The notes: generated by a model from the letters alone, not told the origin. 64,000 bases of DNA from Xiphydria camelus (GCA_963678675.1 OY783196.1:31536827-31600826); one strand, 5' to 3'. Counted from the stretch's first letter, positions 39,415 through 53,585 are shown. Made by a program: numbers and translations.

Positions 39415-39616
39415 TCATCCACTCTTGTGATCGGGCAAGAGGATGCTGACGGATTTACGAGTCGGAACTCCGGCGGAATGGTTCGCGACGCTAGTGGCGG
39501 CAGCGGAGAGCGGCCGATGTGAAGGAGCAACCACGCGCACTTCCGGCCTGGGCGAGGCTTCCCTCAGCGGACTGCCGACCCCCGTACCGTTCTCCGGGTT
39601 CATCAGTGTGGCCGGC
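39415..39616 (-). CDS. Exon 6A: alternative terminal exon with stop codon
   Basis: The exon starts after the acceptor CTTTCGTTCCAG and enters in phase 2, giving Arg297. It reads PATLMNPENGTGVGSPLREA, then SPRPEVRVVAPSHRPLSAAA, TSVANHSAGVPTRKSVSILL and PDHKSG. The TGA stop is at 39415-39417, so the short isoform would be 363 residues. I looked for a donor in phase 2 before the stop and found none, so it behaves as a last exon. No AATAAA is evident on the minus strand within about 1 kb downstream, which is a weakness. The composition matches the preceding Ser/Pro-rich exons. It also equals exon 6B in coding length (202 bases) and entry phase. Confidence 0.6.
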
Positions 39617-39909
39617 CTGGAACGAAAGGACTTTGTTACGAAGAACGCTGACAAAGGAGCATAGTTTGATTAAACGAGAGGATTTATTGCGAAAATCTCG
39701 GAGTTGCACCGAGATATCGATGATTTTATGCGCAAGAAATAATTTTCTCGTACATAAAAATCACCGATATCTTAGATATTTCCTTCGAGGTATCGACTCG
39801 ATAATACTGCTTTTCGTAATGGATTCGAAAAAAGTACACGAGATGATAAAACTATCAACTCGTTTCTCGTTCGATCTCAATCCAAATCGTGACTCGAGAG
39901 ATGTACGTG

Positions 39910-40022
<113 letters not shown>

Positions 40023-41153
40023 TAACGTTGTGCCTTCGAGTCGGAACGGAATTTTCTTCTCCGTATACATATAAGAAGAAATATTTACATACAATGATAT
40101 AATATTACATCGGTTTCCTCGACCATCGTCGTACTACGCATACAGGTATAGCAACGCAAGGAGACATAAATAACCCAACATTTCATCCCTTCGCCCTCTG
40201 CTCTAACATTTGACACGTGTCCGTTCGTATCATCCCACGCGTTAAAGTATCATCGACGCCCTTAGGAACCAACGAGAGAACTACGCGAAACTAACGAAGG
40301 TGTAACGTAATAACGGGATAATTTAGGCCGACGTACCAGAACGTACGAGGTAGGTTCACCTACCTCGATACACGCGAGTTCGTACGACACGAGAGTTCTA
40401 GGTATACATGGATACACCTACGCGTACATATCTCGCTTCGACTCGTTCGCGTAGGTGGCAGAGGTTCCACGAGTCGATAACTCGACGCGAAGAATACCGT
40501 GGAACCTTTTTTAAGCTCCTCGTGGACGATATTTTGCCGACTGATGAGTAACCCCCAAAACACGCCCGAAGAGCTTCGAAGTAGGAATTAATGGGGCCGT
40601 AATAATAATACCCGGAGTTAAGTGGTAATAATGACGCACGTGATGCATGTCGCGACGATGATAATGCTGGTGTTGGTACACGTATATGTATGTGTGTACC
40701 GTAAAAAAAAACGTGTAGTGCCGACCAATGTCGCAAACTATAGCTATTACTTTTTTGTCATCGAGTGTGCTCTCCTTTCGAACAAGTCCTCGAGTGGTGA
40801 CAATGCTGATTTCCCGTTGGAAACTTTCATTGAATTGAAAACTGTCTCACTCCACTTTCGAAAGATATATGTATGCATCGCGTGATAACCGTGACATCCG
40901 GCGAACCGATACATATGACGGTTGATGCGATATCGATTCTCGTGCGGGCTATTTATTTATTTTTTTGCCGATAAACATACTCGCAACGCCCCCCCCGGAT
41001 TCGCTGTAATTTTCACCGAGGACAATGAAACTGAAAACATCGCGAATCAGACGGCATTCCGAACGCGCGTTTTCTTTCCACACTCCCGATACCTGCGGTA
41101 ATACGGCTGGCTGTTGTTTCAGTCACTCGCTACAGCAACAATGGCACAACACG

Positions 41154-41203
41154 ACATTGCACGATCTTGAAGGGTGTTACATTGCACGATCTTGAAGGGT
41201 GTT
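41154..41203. repeat. Perfect 25-bp tandem duplication
   Basis: The unit ACATTGCACGATCTTGAAGG plus GTGTT occurs twice head to tail without a mismatch, so the duplication is recent. It is intronic (intron 5). Confidence 0.92.
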
Positions 41204-41680
41204 ACGATAATTTCGCGAGATAAATTATTTCCAAAGATTGGGTTTCTCAAATTGCAACCGCGCGTATTAGGCAATAAGGTATTAGGCATTCTTATGTACC
41301 TATAGGCATACATAGGAATTGGGTGTCCACATTAAGCTGTCCCTGACGTTCCGAATCAATCTTCCCCGTAAAGCTGATTTTACGACGAGAGATCCGCCAT
41401 CCCGGTTAAGACGGATCTCTCAAAATTAGCATCGCGGCGTCTATTTTCTGCATTCCTAAGGATCGCTCGAGGATTTGCGTGTCTCGGCCGAAATAGTTCG
41501 CGGTAGTGACGTGTCGTACCAAAAGTCTCGCGTGTCACCACCGCGGTCTTCTATTTGGCTCGACGTCAAAAGAGAGGCTCTCCTGCAACGCGTATGGGGA
41601 ATTTCGCCACGCGGAAGCGATCGAAGAGTCGCTCGCAACGCGTTACAGTTAACAAAATGAAGGATGAAATAAAAACCAAC

Positions 41681-41815
41681 CTGTGCTGAGGCGGTGGCGT
41701 AGGTGTTCGCGAAAGAGGAAAACTGGCCACTTCTCTCGTGACTGAAAGCGACCTGATGGAACCGAAGGTTTGGTCCGGTGACAAATTAGCTCCCACACTC
41801 GGTACCATCCCGCTG
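41681..41815 (-). CDS. Exon 5: Ser-rich tail exon before the alternative ends
   Basis: The exon is preceded by the pyrimidine-rich acceptor TTTTCCTCTTCGATGTTTCAG. It ends CAGCACAG before a gttggt donor, which is weaker than the others. Phase is 2 in and 2 out. It encodes codons 252-297, SGMVPSVGANLSPDQTFGSI then RSLSVTREVASFPLSR and TPTPPPQH. The frame is a direct continuation of exon 4. The last codon is left as AG and can be completed as Arg (exon at 39616) or Ser (exon at 32454). The weak donor fits a branch point for alternative splicing. Confidence 0.7.
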
Positions 41816-44800
41816 CTGAAACATCGAAGAGGAAAATAGGTGCATATACACTTATTATGCTGGTGTACGGGGAGATATCGGATCCTGCGGTTTTCCAGCT
41901 CGACTCTATTCTCGCCCACCCCGGCGGGATATAACTCGTTTCACCATTTTTCAGTTCCCCTCTCCCCTCCCCCCTCTCCCTCTCTCTCTTTCTCTCTCCG
42001 CTGGAGAGTTACGATTGCTGAAAATAAATTTGACGACCGCGGGATACGTTTCGCCGTATTTCACATGCACAGTCGCGTCAAACCCAATAACGAGCAGAAA
42101 TAATCGAAAAGTCATTCTATACGATATCTCTCTATAATATAAATGATATAATTTAGAAATGAGACAGATTTGCAGTAGTAACTTTAGATATCGCGAGTTG
42201 ACATATCTACAAAATTCTATTAATTGTAAGAATGTGATCCGGTCTATCCCAAATTTATCTCCGTGGTCCCACGGTCGAATGAGAAAAATGGCACCTACTC
42301 CTATTATAGGAACTCGCGCGTATACATACATCATTAGTCGTTCCTCCTCGTTAGATTTATCGTAAATGTAGATCGCCCCCGTTTTTTGTTTTCGACATAA
42401 TCCCGCTACGCGATTTCATTCCGATCAACTTACGGATATACCTATATAAATATCGCCAGGCGTCTCTCCAGGCGGAAACACCGAGTTTTATCGACGGTAC
42501 GTTGAATACTTGTGCGTTCCATATTTATCGACATATCGTATCAAGGGGAGAACACCTATGTCACTATTTACGCGTGCTTGCCTCCACTAGATGAGAACAC
42601 ACATTCTTCGTTCTAGAAAAGCGAGCCTTATTTCGAGAGAGTAACAAATAAGAGGAGGGGAAGCTGATATGGCATTTGTCGATGGAACGTAATATGTGGA
42701 GAATGATTTAAAGATCCAACACAAAGTATCGGAGGGGTAATCCTCTCGAATCGACCCTCGATGTACCTATATCCGCCGTAAGAGCGTAGACATTGAGAGA
42801 AAATCAGACGTTCCATCGATTCCCACTTGCTTCTAGAATTCTAGGATTTATAGATATGCATATCGCGTAAGTACGTACGTTCGAGAAATTCAAAGTGATT
42901 GAAGTCTCCCGCGTAATACCCGCGTTCGATGAAATTGGATCGGAGATTGGATGCGGTGAAGAGAAAAAAGAGAGAAAGGCGGAACGCGACGTTCCGAAAG
43001 GAATTCCATTGTTGCTTTAATTGTTGAAAATGAAATACGAATGCTTCTCAATTTCTGCATGTGAATGTGATTTCGCGTCTCGAGCGTTTTTTACCTTACA
43101 CGTGGAGTAGCCCATATAAATTAATTTCATTCAAACGCGAACCGAGTCGGAAGCATTTTTCCGCCAATCGATTGTCGGGAATTGAGAAATAGTGCAGTCC
43201 GACCGACAAGTACTCGTCTCGTGCGATTCGTTAATGAGATAACTCGATCACTCTTCGTTTTCAACGCCTCGCGATTTATCATAGCATTCGAAATGGCGAT
43301 AGAACGTTTCGGGGAAACTTTCGTCGATGCATTCATCCCCGAAATGAGAGATGAAAGACGGTCAATGATTTAACAAGGTATAGCGTCTTAAGTAAGCCGA
43401 CTCTGTCATCGGATATCATCTTCCCGACTCATTTGACCTTCCCTCCTTTACTTCGTTAATGAATATCTCGAAGCTTTTATGGCACGGATGTTATCGTTCA
43501 TCGGCAAACATCGATCGGTACATCAATCATGTTACAAAAAGCTCCTTTGTCGCGCATTATCGACATTGTCGATGTTCACGAGAATATCGTAGAGGCGCGA
43601 CTGCGTAATAGCAGCTCGCGGACGGGTATCTATATACATAATTAATTTGAGTAACAATATCATACAACTTCCTATTATACGCGGCTTTTACACGCGTCCA
43701 CAAATATCACGAGAAATGACGGAATGGTGAACGCGATCGGCCCCGATACGATATATTATCGTCACGATCGTTTCGTCCGCTTTATTTTGATGCTTTCCTA
43801 ATTTTTTCGCTCTTTCTCCATTTCGTCTTACTGCTGCCAAGACTAAAAGTTGACGGTACAAATTTGAATGAACAAAGCTGCTGTTCCCTTTCGAAAATAA
43901 AGGCAATATTTATACTGGATTTATATAATATCTACGTGTAAGAAACACGTCGCCAATACGCGAACATCTTTTATTTTATTTCCCAATTTTATATTAAAAT
44001 CGATACTCCCGTTTTCGATTATCCTCCATTCGAAGCCACTGAACGAGGTATTAATTTCAATCCAACGAACTAATTAATCCAGTATAATCAGTGCACCTCT
44101 GATTACCTATTCAGTCCAATTAAAACATCCCGTATCTATAAATGTCACAGAGAAATGACTTCATTAGCTGTCATAAAAATGGAACAAATCCCGCGAACCA
44201 TCCTCAACGATCGAAAAGATCAATAGTTGTATAAACTGTCGTGTCGGATGATCGATCGCGCGCGTAAGAAATTTGCCGCTCCATTCTTTCGTTGCGCACT
44301 GCTAGGTCAGTAACCGTTTTTTACACGAATTTTGACTTCTATCGTTGCCCCGAATTAATATTAATTTCAGTAAAATTAGATACCCGAGAAGACGTGCGAT
44401 TTATTGTATTAATACCTACAAGGCGGATACCGAAAACGAGGATGAGGGAGAACGAACGCGCGAGTATAACGAAGATTGATGGCTCGCGGGAGCGAGCTAC
44501 GGATCGTAGCGATTATTATTTGCGTGGGTATCGATAAAGAGAGATCGAAAATGCTCGTAGAAACACTGTGCGAGCAACGGAGGGTGGGTTAGGGAGGGAG
44601 GGAGGTTACAACTGCGTCGGTTGGTCGGGTCGCAGCGCAGGTCAGGAGAAGCTATTCTCGTACGGCGCGTTGGATATAGTCGCTGGCGAAATATAAATAA
44701 TTGCTGCAGTTTATTTTTAGCGGGCGCGGAGTTGTATAAGGCCTTCGCGTACAGGCTCGATATCGCGCGAGTTCATCGCCGAGAGGGTCGTGAATCGAGT

Positions 44801-45060
44801 CAAAAGAAATACATATATCGCGCTCTACTCGTTTGAGGTGACCGAATTTGTACGACGCCGCTCCGAAACGGTGGTAATTATCTTTATCGATGAAAATTAT
44901 CAACCAACACTCTTCCGGATACACACTGTTGGTAAAATATGGCTCTTTTAGCAACGATGGCAGCTACCACTTTGCGGAATGCCAGCCTTTACGCGTGGCA
45001 TCCTCCACAGACACGGAGAACGCGATGCTAGCGGGGGGGTGCGGAGAAGAGTCCCCTTAC
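41816..45060 (-). other. Intron 4
   Basis: No exon, RNA gene or mobile element recognised. Pyrimidine-rich stretches occur near 41955-42000. Confidence 0.6.
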
Positions 45061-45277
45061 CTCACAGAACCTGATGTTACGAGGAACGGCATGGGTGTGG
45101 GGCAGGGGCTGAGGGGTGAACTGCTGACGGAACTCCGTGTGCTGCTGAGAATAGAGTGCGGACATTGCGGAGGACCCACGTGGGTTCCCGCATCACCGTT
45201 GCCGCCTCCTTTGCTTCCCGCACGGGCTTTGAAACACGAGAATTTGGACCATCCCCCGTTATCCTTGCCCGATGTGC
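45061..45277 (-). CDS. Exon 4: Ser/Pro/Gly-rich cytosolic tail
   Basis: The acceptor is textbook (ATTATTGTTTCAG) and the donor is gtaagg after GTGAG. The exon enters in phase 1 and leaves in phase 2. It encodes codons 180-252: TSGKDNGGWSKFSCFKARAG, then a Gly-rich stretch, then HSILSSTRSSVSSSPLSPCP and MPFLVTSGSV. The low-complexity Ser/Pro content with SP motifs suggests a disordered region open to proline-directed phosphorylation, which is inference. The neighbouring introns lack comparable frames. The opposite strand is also open here (44890-45303), but it lacks splice borders and reads as the shadow of this exon. Confidence 0.75.
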
Positions 45278-47858
45278 CTGAAACAATAATATCGAATCGA
45301 TAAAAAAAACACCTCTTCGAGCTTTTCCGCGACTGATATCGCTAAGAGACACCGTAGAGCCGTATCCGAAGGTGGCGGCGCATCGACACCGTCGAGATAA
45401 ACGATATTCTTCTTCAAAGTCATCGAGACGCTGCAGCATCTCTCGAAAAACGCGTACCTATATAATTTCGCGAGAAAGCGTTGATCTACTTTTTACAGGG
45501 TGACGAGTACACGAGTTATGCTAGCTCCACATTTCTATGCATACGCACACACGTAAACGCACAATCGAACAAACCATAACGCGTCACGAGACGAGAGCAT
45601 TCGTTGCGAAACGAAATGACGTCGTCGCGATATGCTCCTCCCGGGGGGCACGCGAGGGGTTTGCATTTTGATGACGTACTTCGGTGGAGCAGAGGGGGAT
45701 GGGTCGAGGGCAACAGATGTCATGAACCCGAAGACTACCGAGCGTCCTAGTTTCCTGTACCTACACAGACATCGGCAACTTCTACATCGGTGACCTATCG
45801 CCCGCTCTTCTGCTGTAATCCTTCTGAAGTCAAAACCACGTCCACCGCCCCGTATCACCGGCTTATAGTAGTCTCTTATAATCGAGAAGACATCCCGCAG
45901 TGAAGTCCCGACCGCATTGATCCCAGTCGCTGTCGAAGACGGGAGATTGAATTTGACCCCGATCGCGTTGATGACTCGTGGAAAGACGTACATACTTTAT
46001 AATTGAAGAACTTGGAAAAATATTTATCGTCTTGGAATTTTTTTCTCGACCCGATAGTTAGACTCGAATCAATAGCGACGAGACCGTGGTTACATCGATA
46101 GAATGGGATCCCGTTGATCGGTATGTAATTAAGACTTCATTCTAATCGGATGCGTGTACTATTCGAGCGACGCTCTATCGAGTGACCCCATGCCTATTTC
46201 ATTTCCTTATAGAACAGTGTAGCGTCGAGAAGGAGTACATTTGCATTTAGATCGAGGCACTACAACCTAAGCTGCGAAAGGCCAAAGGTTTTAGTGTCAA
46301 GACGTGGAATAGGTGCCATTCGGGGATTGCGCAACCATGCTTCCGGTGAAGCTTCGATAGTTCTAAATTTGCGCGAGGTAATTGGACGGAGCGTTATTTT
46401 AGGCGCAATATCGCCGTCGTAGACCTTACGCGTCGGAACTAATGTTTTGGCACTTGAGATTTATATAAACCTATAAGATTTGTAGACTCTGAAAGCGGGA
46501 AATAGATATATTCTCTTATTCTCGATCCGACGCTTTTCGCCGAAACATTTTTCCCTCCTTTTGAATTTTCGAATGTATTCCTCTATTTTTAGGCGATATC
46601 TCCGGAACCCCATTTGCCAGATAGACTTTTCAATTCGCGTAGACGGATAACGACTACCCGGAAACTGCAGTCGCGACGAAAGCGACCAACGGTGTAATTC
46701 GATAGTCTCGCGTTAGCCTGAATTTCGATAATCTAGTTAGTCGCCCTTGCTGAACCATAGTCATCGTAGTGGAATCAGGTCAGTCGGCGCAAGCAAGCGA
46801 AACCATCGAGGACGTTCGGAGACAGCTTCAAGCAGGTGCATCGGAGCAGATTCGTCTAGGAAATCCACCGTCTGATCTTCAGCCGACGCCGAGTCTGACG
46901 TGGGTCAGAGCTCTGATGTGTTCGAATTTGAATTTTCCGCGAATCTTCGTACGCGATAAATGCGATCCCACGATTATATATCAATTGGATAATTGAGAGA
47001 CGCGCTCCGCTTGGCTCCAAGATATCGTCAAACGCTGGTTCAAACGTCAATTTCAGACATTCCAATTCGTTCGTCGACTGGTACTCGTCGCGCTCTCCGA
47101 AAAAGGGCACGGATCTCGTCGTTCCGTTCTAAAGCTCCGCGAGTATCGTACTCGAGTCACGCTTCCGTGACGGGAACAATTCAATTTGACCTTATTTCCT
47201 GTTTCTCCTCCCTATATCCATTACCGATGCCTGCGCGTTGTATTCAGCCGTCACTTTTACTTATTCGCCGGACGTCCTCCCGTTACCCGCGTCTGAGCCC
47301 GCGCTAGTACTCGAATTTCTCGCGCGTAATTTTTGCAGTTTAACTTTAGAACGAACGATTCTATTCGATCGATGGAATCTCGATGGTTCTGTGATTGTCG
47401 AGTAAATAGCAACCGAGAATAGAGATTCGAAGATCGCTAGACTCTTGTCGTTTCGAATTCGTCCACTTACTTATATATTTTTCGCTCTGATACTGGCGAT
47501 ACTGGTATAGTACAATATGCGTATGCGTGTATCTTTGCTCTGACGTCGGGACGCACCCCAAACTGATTTATTCTCTTGCAAAAGCTGCCAAACCCGAAAC
47601 ACGCTTTCGTACTTCACGAACGAATGCGTGCAATTGATCGGTTGCCATCTGGCTGTCGTTATTCGCTCCGTCGCGGTTTACATTCGCTCGTGAAATAATC
47701 ATGACTACCGAAAGTACCACGACTTTAATCCGCGATTGAATTTCCCTCGCCACGCATTTTTTTCATGGATAATCATCGTCGTGAATCGACTCCGTCCCGA
47801 TCGTGCTTTCGCCTTTCGAAATAAAGGAAGGCGATCGATACGAAAGATTTCGACTTAC
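45278..47858 (-). other. Intron 3
   Basis: A 152-codon minus frame at 45535-45993 was examined. It has no good acceptor in a usable phase. Nothing else is recognised. Confidence 0.6.
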
Positions 47859-48107
47859 CTAGCATCTTCACACCCTGGATAGGGCTGAGGGGGTAGAAGT
47901 CACCATGCAACGGGCAGTGGAAACCAACTCTTCGCTCCCTCCTTCTCGCGCGTCTAGTCAGCATGCACAAGAGGATTCCCAGTGCCAGCATGAGGGCACC
48001 GACGGCGATGCAAATTGGGCCCAAAACCCTCGAGTTTCCGGTAAAGGCGATCCTCGCCGCATACGAGTCTTTGTCTTCGTCCTCGCCCGGCCCGCGATAA
48101 GAGGCGG
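47859..48107 (-). CDS. Exon 3: second transmembrane helix and basic stop-transfer
   Basis: The exon begins after the acceptor TGTTCGCAG and ends ATGCTAG before the consensus donor gtaagt, with phase 1 at both ends. It encodes codons 97-180. First comes an acidic linker (SYRGPGEDEDKDSYAAR), then a clear transmembrane helix from VLGPICIAVG to ILLCML, then the strongly basic TRRARRRERR. By the positive-inside rule the tail after the helix is cytosolic. The helix is followed by GFHCPLHGDFYPLSPIQ, which holds a Cys and two His residues close together, reminiscent of a metal-binding or acylation site, though nothing proves this. The pair LGP plus a small-residue-rich helix is the part most like TMEM200 proteins. 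This is the most convincing coding exon in the window. Confidence 0.8.
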
Positions 48108-51100
48108 CTGCGAACACACGCAAACCGATGTCATTGCTTATTGATATTCCTTCGCGAGTAACGTGTAATAGTTTCCCCTTTAGATTACTTATCGAGGGAA
48201 CTCGGTCAACGCAACAATCGTTCAATGACAATCTTACAAATTCGACGACAGACCCTGTGGATTCTGAACGCGCCATTCGCGTAATTTAACGCCCCGTACC
48301 CCGTTAGTCGATACGCGGTTAGGAATACCTTCCAGTATGTGCGGATGATAAAGCTGATGCGTATGGCCTTCCTCAGCCGAGGGAGTGATGAAGCTCGATC
48401 GCGAGGGAGAGGAGAAAAAGCGCGCTTGCGTGAGAGGACGTAAAACGGTATCGCCCTGGCCGTACGGTAGTATATATATATATATATATATACGCACGCA
48501 TTTTAATTGGTTTCCGCGAGGGACGGAGCACAGCCATGCGTTACGTGCTCTCCGGTGGTATAGATATGTATGTCGAGTGTCGAGTGTTGCGACGTACGCG
48601 AGTATCGCAATTTCGTAGGGCGTGTTCGGCATCCGTTCCATTTACCATGATCCCTGACAAAAGATTCGATGGAGTTTTCTTTGTCAAGTGGAAGCCGGGC
48701 GATAACCGCCTGTCGGAGAGGCATGTCGCTAGAAGAGAACCGATTAACGGGGAAATATATTGTATGTATTATGTGTGTGTAGCACACGATACACATTTGG
48801 CGTCTCAAAATGGAACGTATCATCGCGGAAGAGCAGATTCGACTGTAGTCAAATGAAACACGAGAGGAACGCAACCAATGAGACGCGTAAAGTCGATTCC
48901 CGGCCGATAATTTGTCGGAAACTTTATCTCAACATTCGAGATGCCAAATTGACCCGTTTGATGGATCGGTGTGGTAACTGCTGCCTTCCTATGGAGCGTT
49001 ATCGCGACGTTGAGCGATCTACTCGCGCGGCAGAGATATGACGAAGAGAGGAAGAGAGATAGGACGATGAGAGAAAAAACACAATTCGCCGACTCGTTCC
49101 GACCGATCATCGTCGAGAGGAAGACGAGAGGCCGCATCGGAGAACGGAACCGGTTGCCATGGAAGGCCGAACACGGCAGGAACGCGATAACCGTTCGACC
49201 TGTATCTGGGTGCAGCCGAGACGAGATGACCGTGCAACGACGAGCAGCTGTTGCTTGGCGAACACAGGCGTGCCCTTCTCGGAGCAAGCCACGAGTCGCG
49301 CCATCGTCGACGAGGTCGGTGGCCGCTTACTGGAGAAACGAAGCGGTTCTCAAATCGATCCACGTTGCGCGCATCGCGATCGAGCAATCGCATCGCCGCG
49401 AGAATTGTTCGCCGATCGCGTACAGATTTCGGGCTTCTTCCGGGGGGTTACAGGAAATACGCGAATCGGGACACGATGTGTACGTGTGCGTGCTCGCGTT
49501 ACGCGCCGGTAAGCTGCGTCGATGAATCGACGAATAGGAGGCACGCGTCCTTTTACGGCGCGAAGCGATGCAAAGGGTCGCTCGATTCTAAAATCGACCA
49601 AAGAGGAACACGCGAGCGAGGCGGCTTCTTACTAAATTGTATAGCGCGACCATCGATCGGAATTCTATTTACGCGAGTTTTTTTTTTCAAAAGCTCGACA
49701 TCTATACGTAATCTTTCTATCAGTGAGAATTTTAAAGGATTCTCTCTGGCTCTGCGTGCGAGGGTTGGTAACAAGGCGATGAAGAAAGTCCTCGGATCCA
49801 AAAAGTTCTGGAAGGAGGAGAGAAAAAAAAAGACCACCGAAGAAACTCGTCGAACGAGTCGAGAAGGTTCGATTCGTATTACGAGGCAAGGTGAAGGTGA
49901 AAGCGACCAAGGGTGTCGTGTGATCAGCTACTATACGGTTATCCGAGCACTCTTCGTCTTTCCATGCCATGCGCTATTAAGCTGAGATAACGTCGGCGGA
50001 AACCTAATATTCTCCGTCGTCCGCTAGATCGTATACCTTCGTCCCCACGTGACGAAGTCGATGGACACGCGTATTGTATCCGTATGCGGTGCTCCACAGC
50101 CCGACTCGAGTATCTGCGTACTTCCGTATAGTTACGCCGTGTGTACCTACGCGTTGCACGTGTCACCCGCCTACCGCGCGTTATACCTACGTAGATATCC
50201 CAACACGGTTCGGCTTGCATCTAGAGGATAGAAGGGAATATTCATCGAACGCGCGAATCTACTGGAAATTCTCTGCAAATGGAAATGTATTCACACGAAA
50301 GGCCAGAGACGCGAGCCGAGGACTTTGTGAATGTTCACGTGTGCGCTTTCGCGCTGACGCACGGGAGACGATCCTGTTATATCGCTATACGGGAATTAGG
50401 AACTGAACAGAGTTCTGCATTCAGTGGCGAGTCTTTTGACGGAACGGAAGGTAATTGGAAAGATTGTATAGGTACAAGAAACGCGAATGCCTATTTATAT
50501 CCTTCCGTATTGGAACTTAACTCTACGCTTTTTGAGAAAGTCGAGGTGATAAAATTAATGGTATCCGTCGAAGAAGCTTCTACCTTCTACTTATAAGTGA
50601 GCGATGTAACGCTCTACGAGCGTACAAGTTCTTCGATCCGATCACCACGTAACACCCGCTCAAAGCCCTCGCGAATGAGAGGTTCGAACGTGTCGCGTTA
50701 CGTGAGTTCCAAGTGCTACCGGCATCACGTGCGCGACACTAAGCGAACCACGTGCCATAAACACGGTGCGATACTGGTGCGTTTTATGATAGTCTAATAG
50801 CATTTCCTCGGGCATTTCCGTGTAGATGTTTCTACATATCGCGTCATTACGCCGGTCACGCGACAAATTTATATCGTTAATACTCTTGGTACGTGTATAC
50901 CGGTATGTTTTATTTCCGATCGCCTTCGAACTTCTGTTAACGGGGTCGACGACGTCATTTTAAAAGAACCGGGAGTAGATCGTAGATACACCAAACTCGT
51001 TTCGTGCGGTATATTTGATCGATAGATCTTTACATACGCTGTGCGTATGCCAAGTTTATGGTAGAATCAACGAGTTCCAGCCGAGAAAGCAAACATTAAC

Positions 51101-53585
51101 AGATAATACGGAACATCTTTCCCGCCCGGGATATCTCGACCAACGTATTCGGAGAGTGACATTTCTTCGGAAAGATATCAGATGCGACATGTGTGTGTAT
51201 CTTTCCGCGTCATATCGAACATCGCAGTCATCGCTCTCTCCTTGTCCATCGAGGATTAAATTTTTATAGCGGAAAGTTCCGTCGAAAAGCGTGCCCTTTC
51301 CAGTCACGTCGCGTGGTTCTTCTAACGAGAGTCGAACAAAGTTTCCGAGAAACTCGGAAAACGCTACGTATGTACGCGTTACCAAAGTTGAACGAAGGCA
51401 ATTTTGAAAATGGACCATCGATCGGATCGCTTTCTGATGTAGGTAAAATAAAAGTCTTCTATCGGAGCATGGTTGTAAATATCAAAAAAAAAAAAAAATC
51501 AGTAAAATGCGAGAGCCGACGATTTTCCGACATTCCGTAAAGGTCGACTTTTTCTTGCTATAAAAAGAGATTGACTGTTATACACAACCTGCAGACGCGA
51601 CGCAGCATCGCGTCGGAACGATGTTTTCTGCTTCGTCCGCGTATAAGGATATATTCTAGAAACATTTTCGATACTTGTGCGAGCGTGAAAAAATATCTAA
51701 ACATAATGGTAAAAGCGGGACGTGTACACATTATGTACTTGTAGAATTGTTGGAAGTTCATTGCTCCGTTGATCATTCGTTATCCAGAGTGTTCTATTAC
51801 TACTGTCAAAAATTACGATATTCTCGAATATACTCCAATGAATTTTCCACGAACAACATCGAATGAAACGAAATGTTCTGAAAAGGTGTACCGGCTCAAA
51901 AGTTCCGCCAAATCGGAACGAGATGAAAGAGCTAGAGTTCGAACGCGGAAGCGCGATACACGTAGAGGCAGTCGCCGGCATACCGACTGCTGCACTTTCG
52001 TCATTCGGCTTTCTCGGATTTCCGCTCCTTTGTCATTCGGCTTGGCGAACTCTCGTGGGATTCACGCGCAGATTTCACTGGCGAAAATCTGCGGATCGTG
52101 CGAAGATGTATACGGACGCGCCCGACGACAGCGATTAAAAGTCGAGAGCCACTGCGAAAGGAGACGACGCGCTGCGAATGCCGGTGAATTGACAAGTGAC
52201 ACATCGTAAAGAGAGCCGAGATGACTGTGGGGTTGTTTGGAGGCAGCGGTGAATTGATGCACCGAATAAAAGAGTGTCGGCTCTCTTCTGCTTTCTCTCA
52301 CCGAGGAAATTAGTTTTTCCTCCTTTGAGTGGAGGGGGGAGGGGTTATCGTTTATATTAAATAGACAACAATTAAAGGGAATTTCAGTAGTGGAATGTCG
52401 AGTTCCCGTCTAAACAATTAAAACCACAGAGCCCGGGATTTTGCAATTCCGTCGTGTGTGTGGTGTTGAATAGAGAGATTCCTCGAACAAACAACATGGA
52501 AATCTATTGTAAAATATCCGCCAATGAATATTCATTGGATTTCCTTCGTCTTCGTAGAATTCCAACGACACATACGTGTGTGGGCGTGAATTTACAAATC
52601 TTATGCACCTGATGTATACGAAATGTTAAAGGTCGATGCACATACATAATTTAATCAGGATTACGCGTATACGTATAGCAGGGGAGATGCAATTGACGCT
52701 TCTCAATGTATCAGGCGCGTATACGATCGCCTTCATCGTCACGCGCTAAAGGAGCGTATTACTAAAATATGATATGATTTCGCAATCATTATTTACTCGC
52801 AAAGAGTTGGCCCTTTCTCTTCTATCTCTCCGTCCTTCGCCTATGATTTACCCGAGCGATGAAACGCTGTGGTCGGATGAAACCTGTGACCCAATTCGAT
52901 GGAACTGGACCGTGACGGATGTGTTTCTGGAAGTCATCGATATTCCCCTCTCGACTTCGTTCGTCGACTACGAAAGATGTACGAAAGATTCGTTGTTTCC
53001 TTTCGCTTCCAGATACGCTAATCTAATAATTCGACCCGGCACGACCCGATTTAAATCTCCGGACGAGCTTCGGTACGACCCTCGGTATGTTTTTATATCA
53101 CTCGGAAGACGAAAGCATATTACATAACCTTAATTTGTTTCGACGGATTATTCCTGCGAAACAGGTTTCAGCGGAATTTAATTAACGATATATAGCTCGA
53201 CTTAATCTAGTTATAAACTTAACCCGACTCGCTCCAACGTAACGCGATCAGTTCCGATCCGACATAATCGTATAGCGTTGCAAACATTCCGTGATCTAAG
53301 TTTCTCGAAATTAACATTATCCGTATGCGGTTTATTTCTTAATGTCGTCCGCACGCGAACAAATACTTTGCTCGGTAATTCGTTGAAATCGTTGCGCGAG
53401 AATACGTAAATATTTCGTACGAGAGATACGTACTTCCCGAACACTTCATATTACCGTGACTTTTTTGGAGTCGGCGCAAAAAGTGCATCATCCAAAAAGA
53501 CAATATGTATTTTTCTTTAACACTCCTGGAGCATACGCCTTGAGTAATTACGTATATGGAACAATTAATTAGTCGGACAACTTAC
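48108..53585 (-). other. Intron 2
   Basis: It contains the TA repeat at 48470 and the longest open frame of the window (plus strand, 49251-49985, 244 codons, no ATG at its start, no domain). A 117-codon plus-strand frame at 52774-53127 starts with ATG but is also unrecognised. Confidence 0.55.
48470..48492. repeat. (TA)n microsatellite
   Basis: Eleven TA units in intron 2, about 360 bases upstream (minus strand) of exon 3. Confidence 0.9.

Noticed and set aside
45535..45800. Possible minus-strand exon reading KMQTPRVPPGRSISRRR
   Set aside because: The putative acceptor (ACCGAAG) lacks a proper context, and the phase does not connect exons 3 and 4, which already join correctly.
49251..49985. 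Longest open frame in the window, 244 codons on the plus strand
   Set aside because: It does not begin with ATG, is Arg/Ser/Lys-rich without a domain, and ends within intron 2 without splice borders. CpG-rich DNA has few stops, so a frame of this length can occur by chance.
52774..53127. 117-codon plus-strand ATG frame ending RRKHIT
   Set aside because: The amino-acid mix is fairly natural, but there is no recognised motif and no promoter or splice context; not enough to call a gene.
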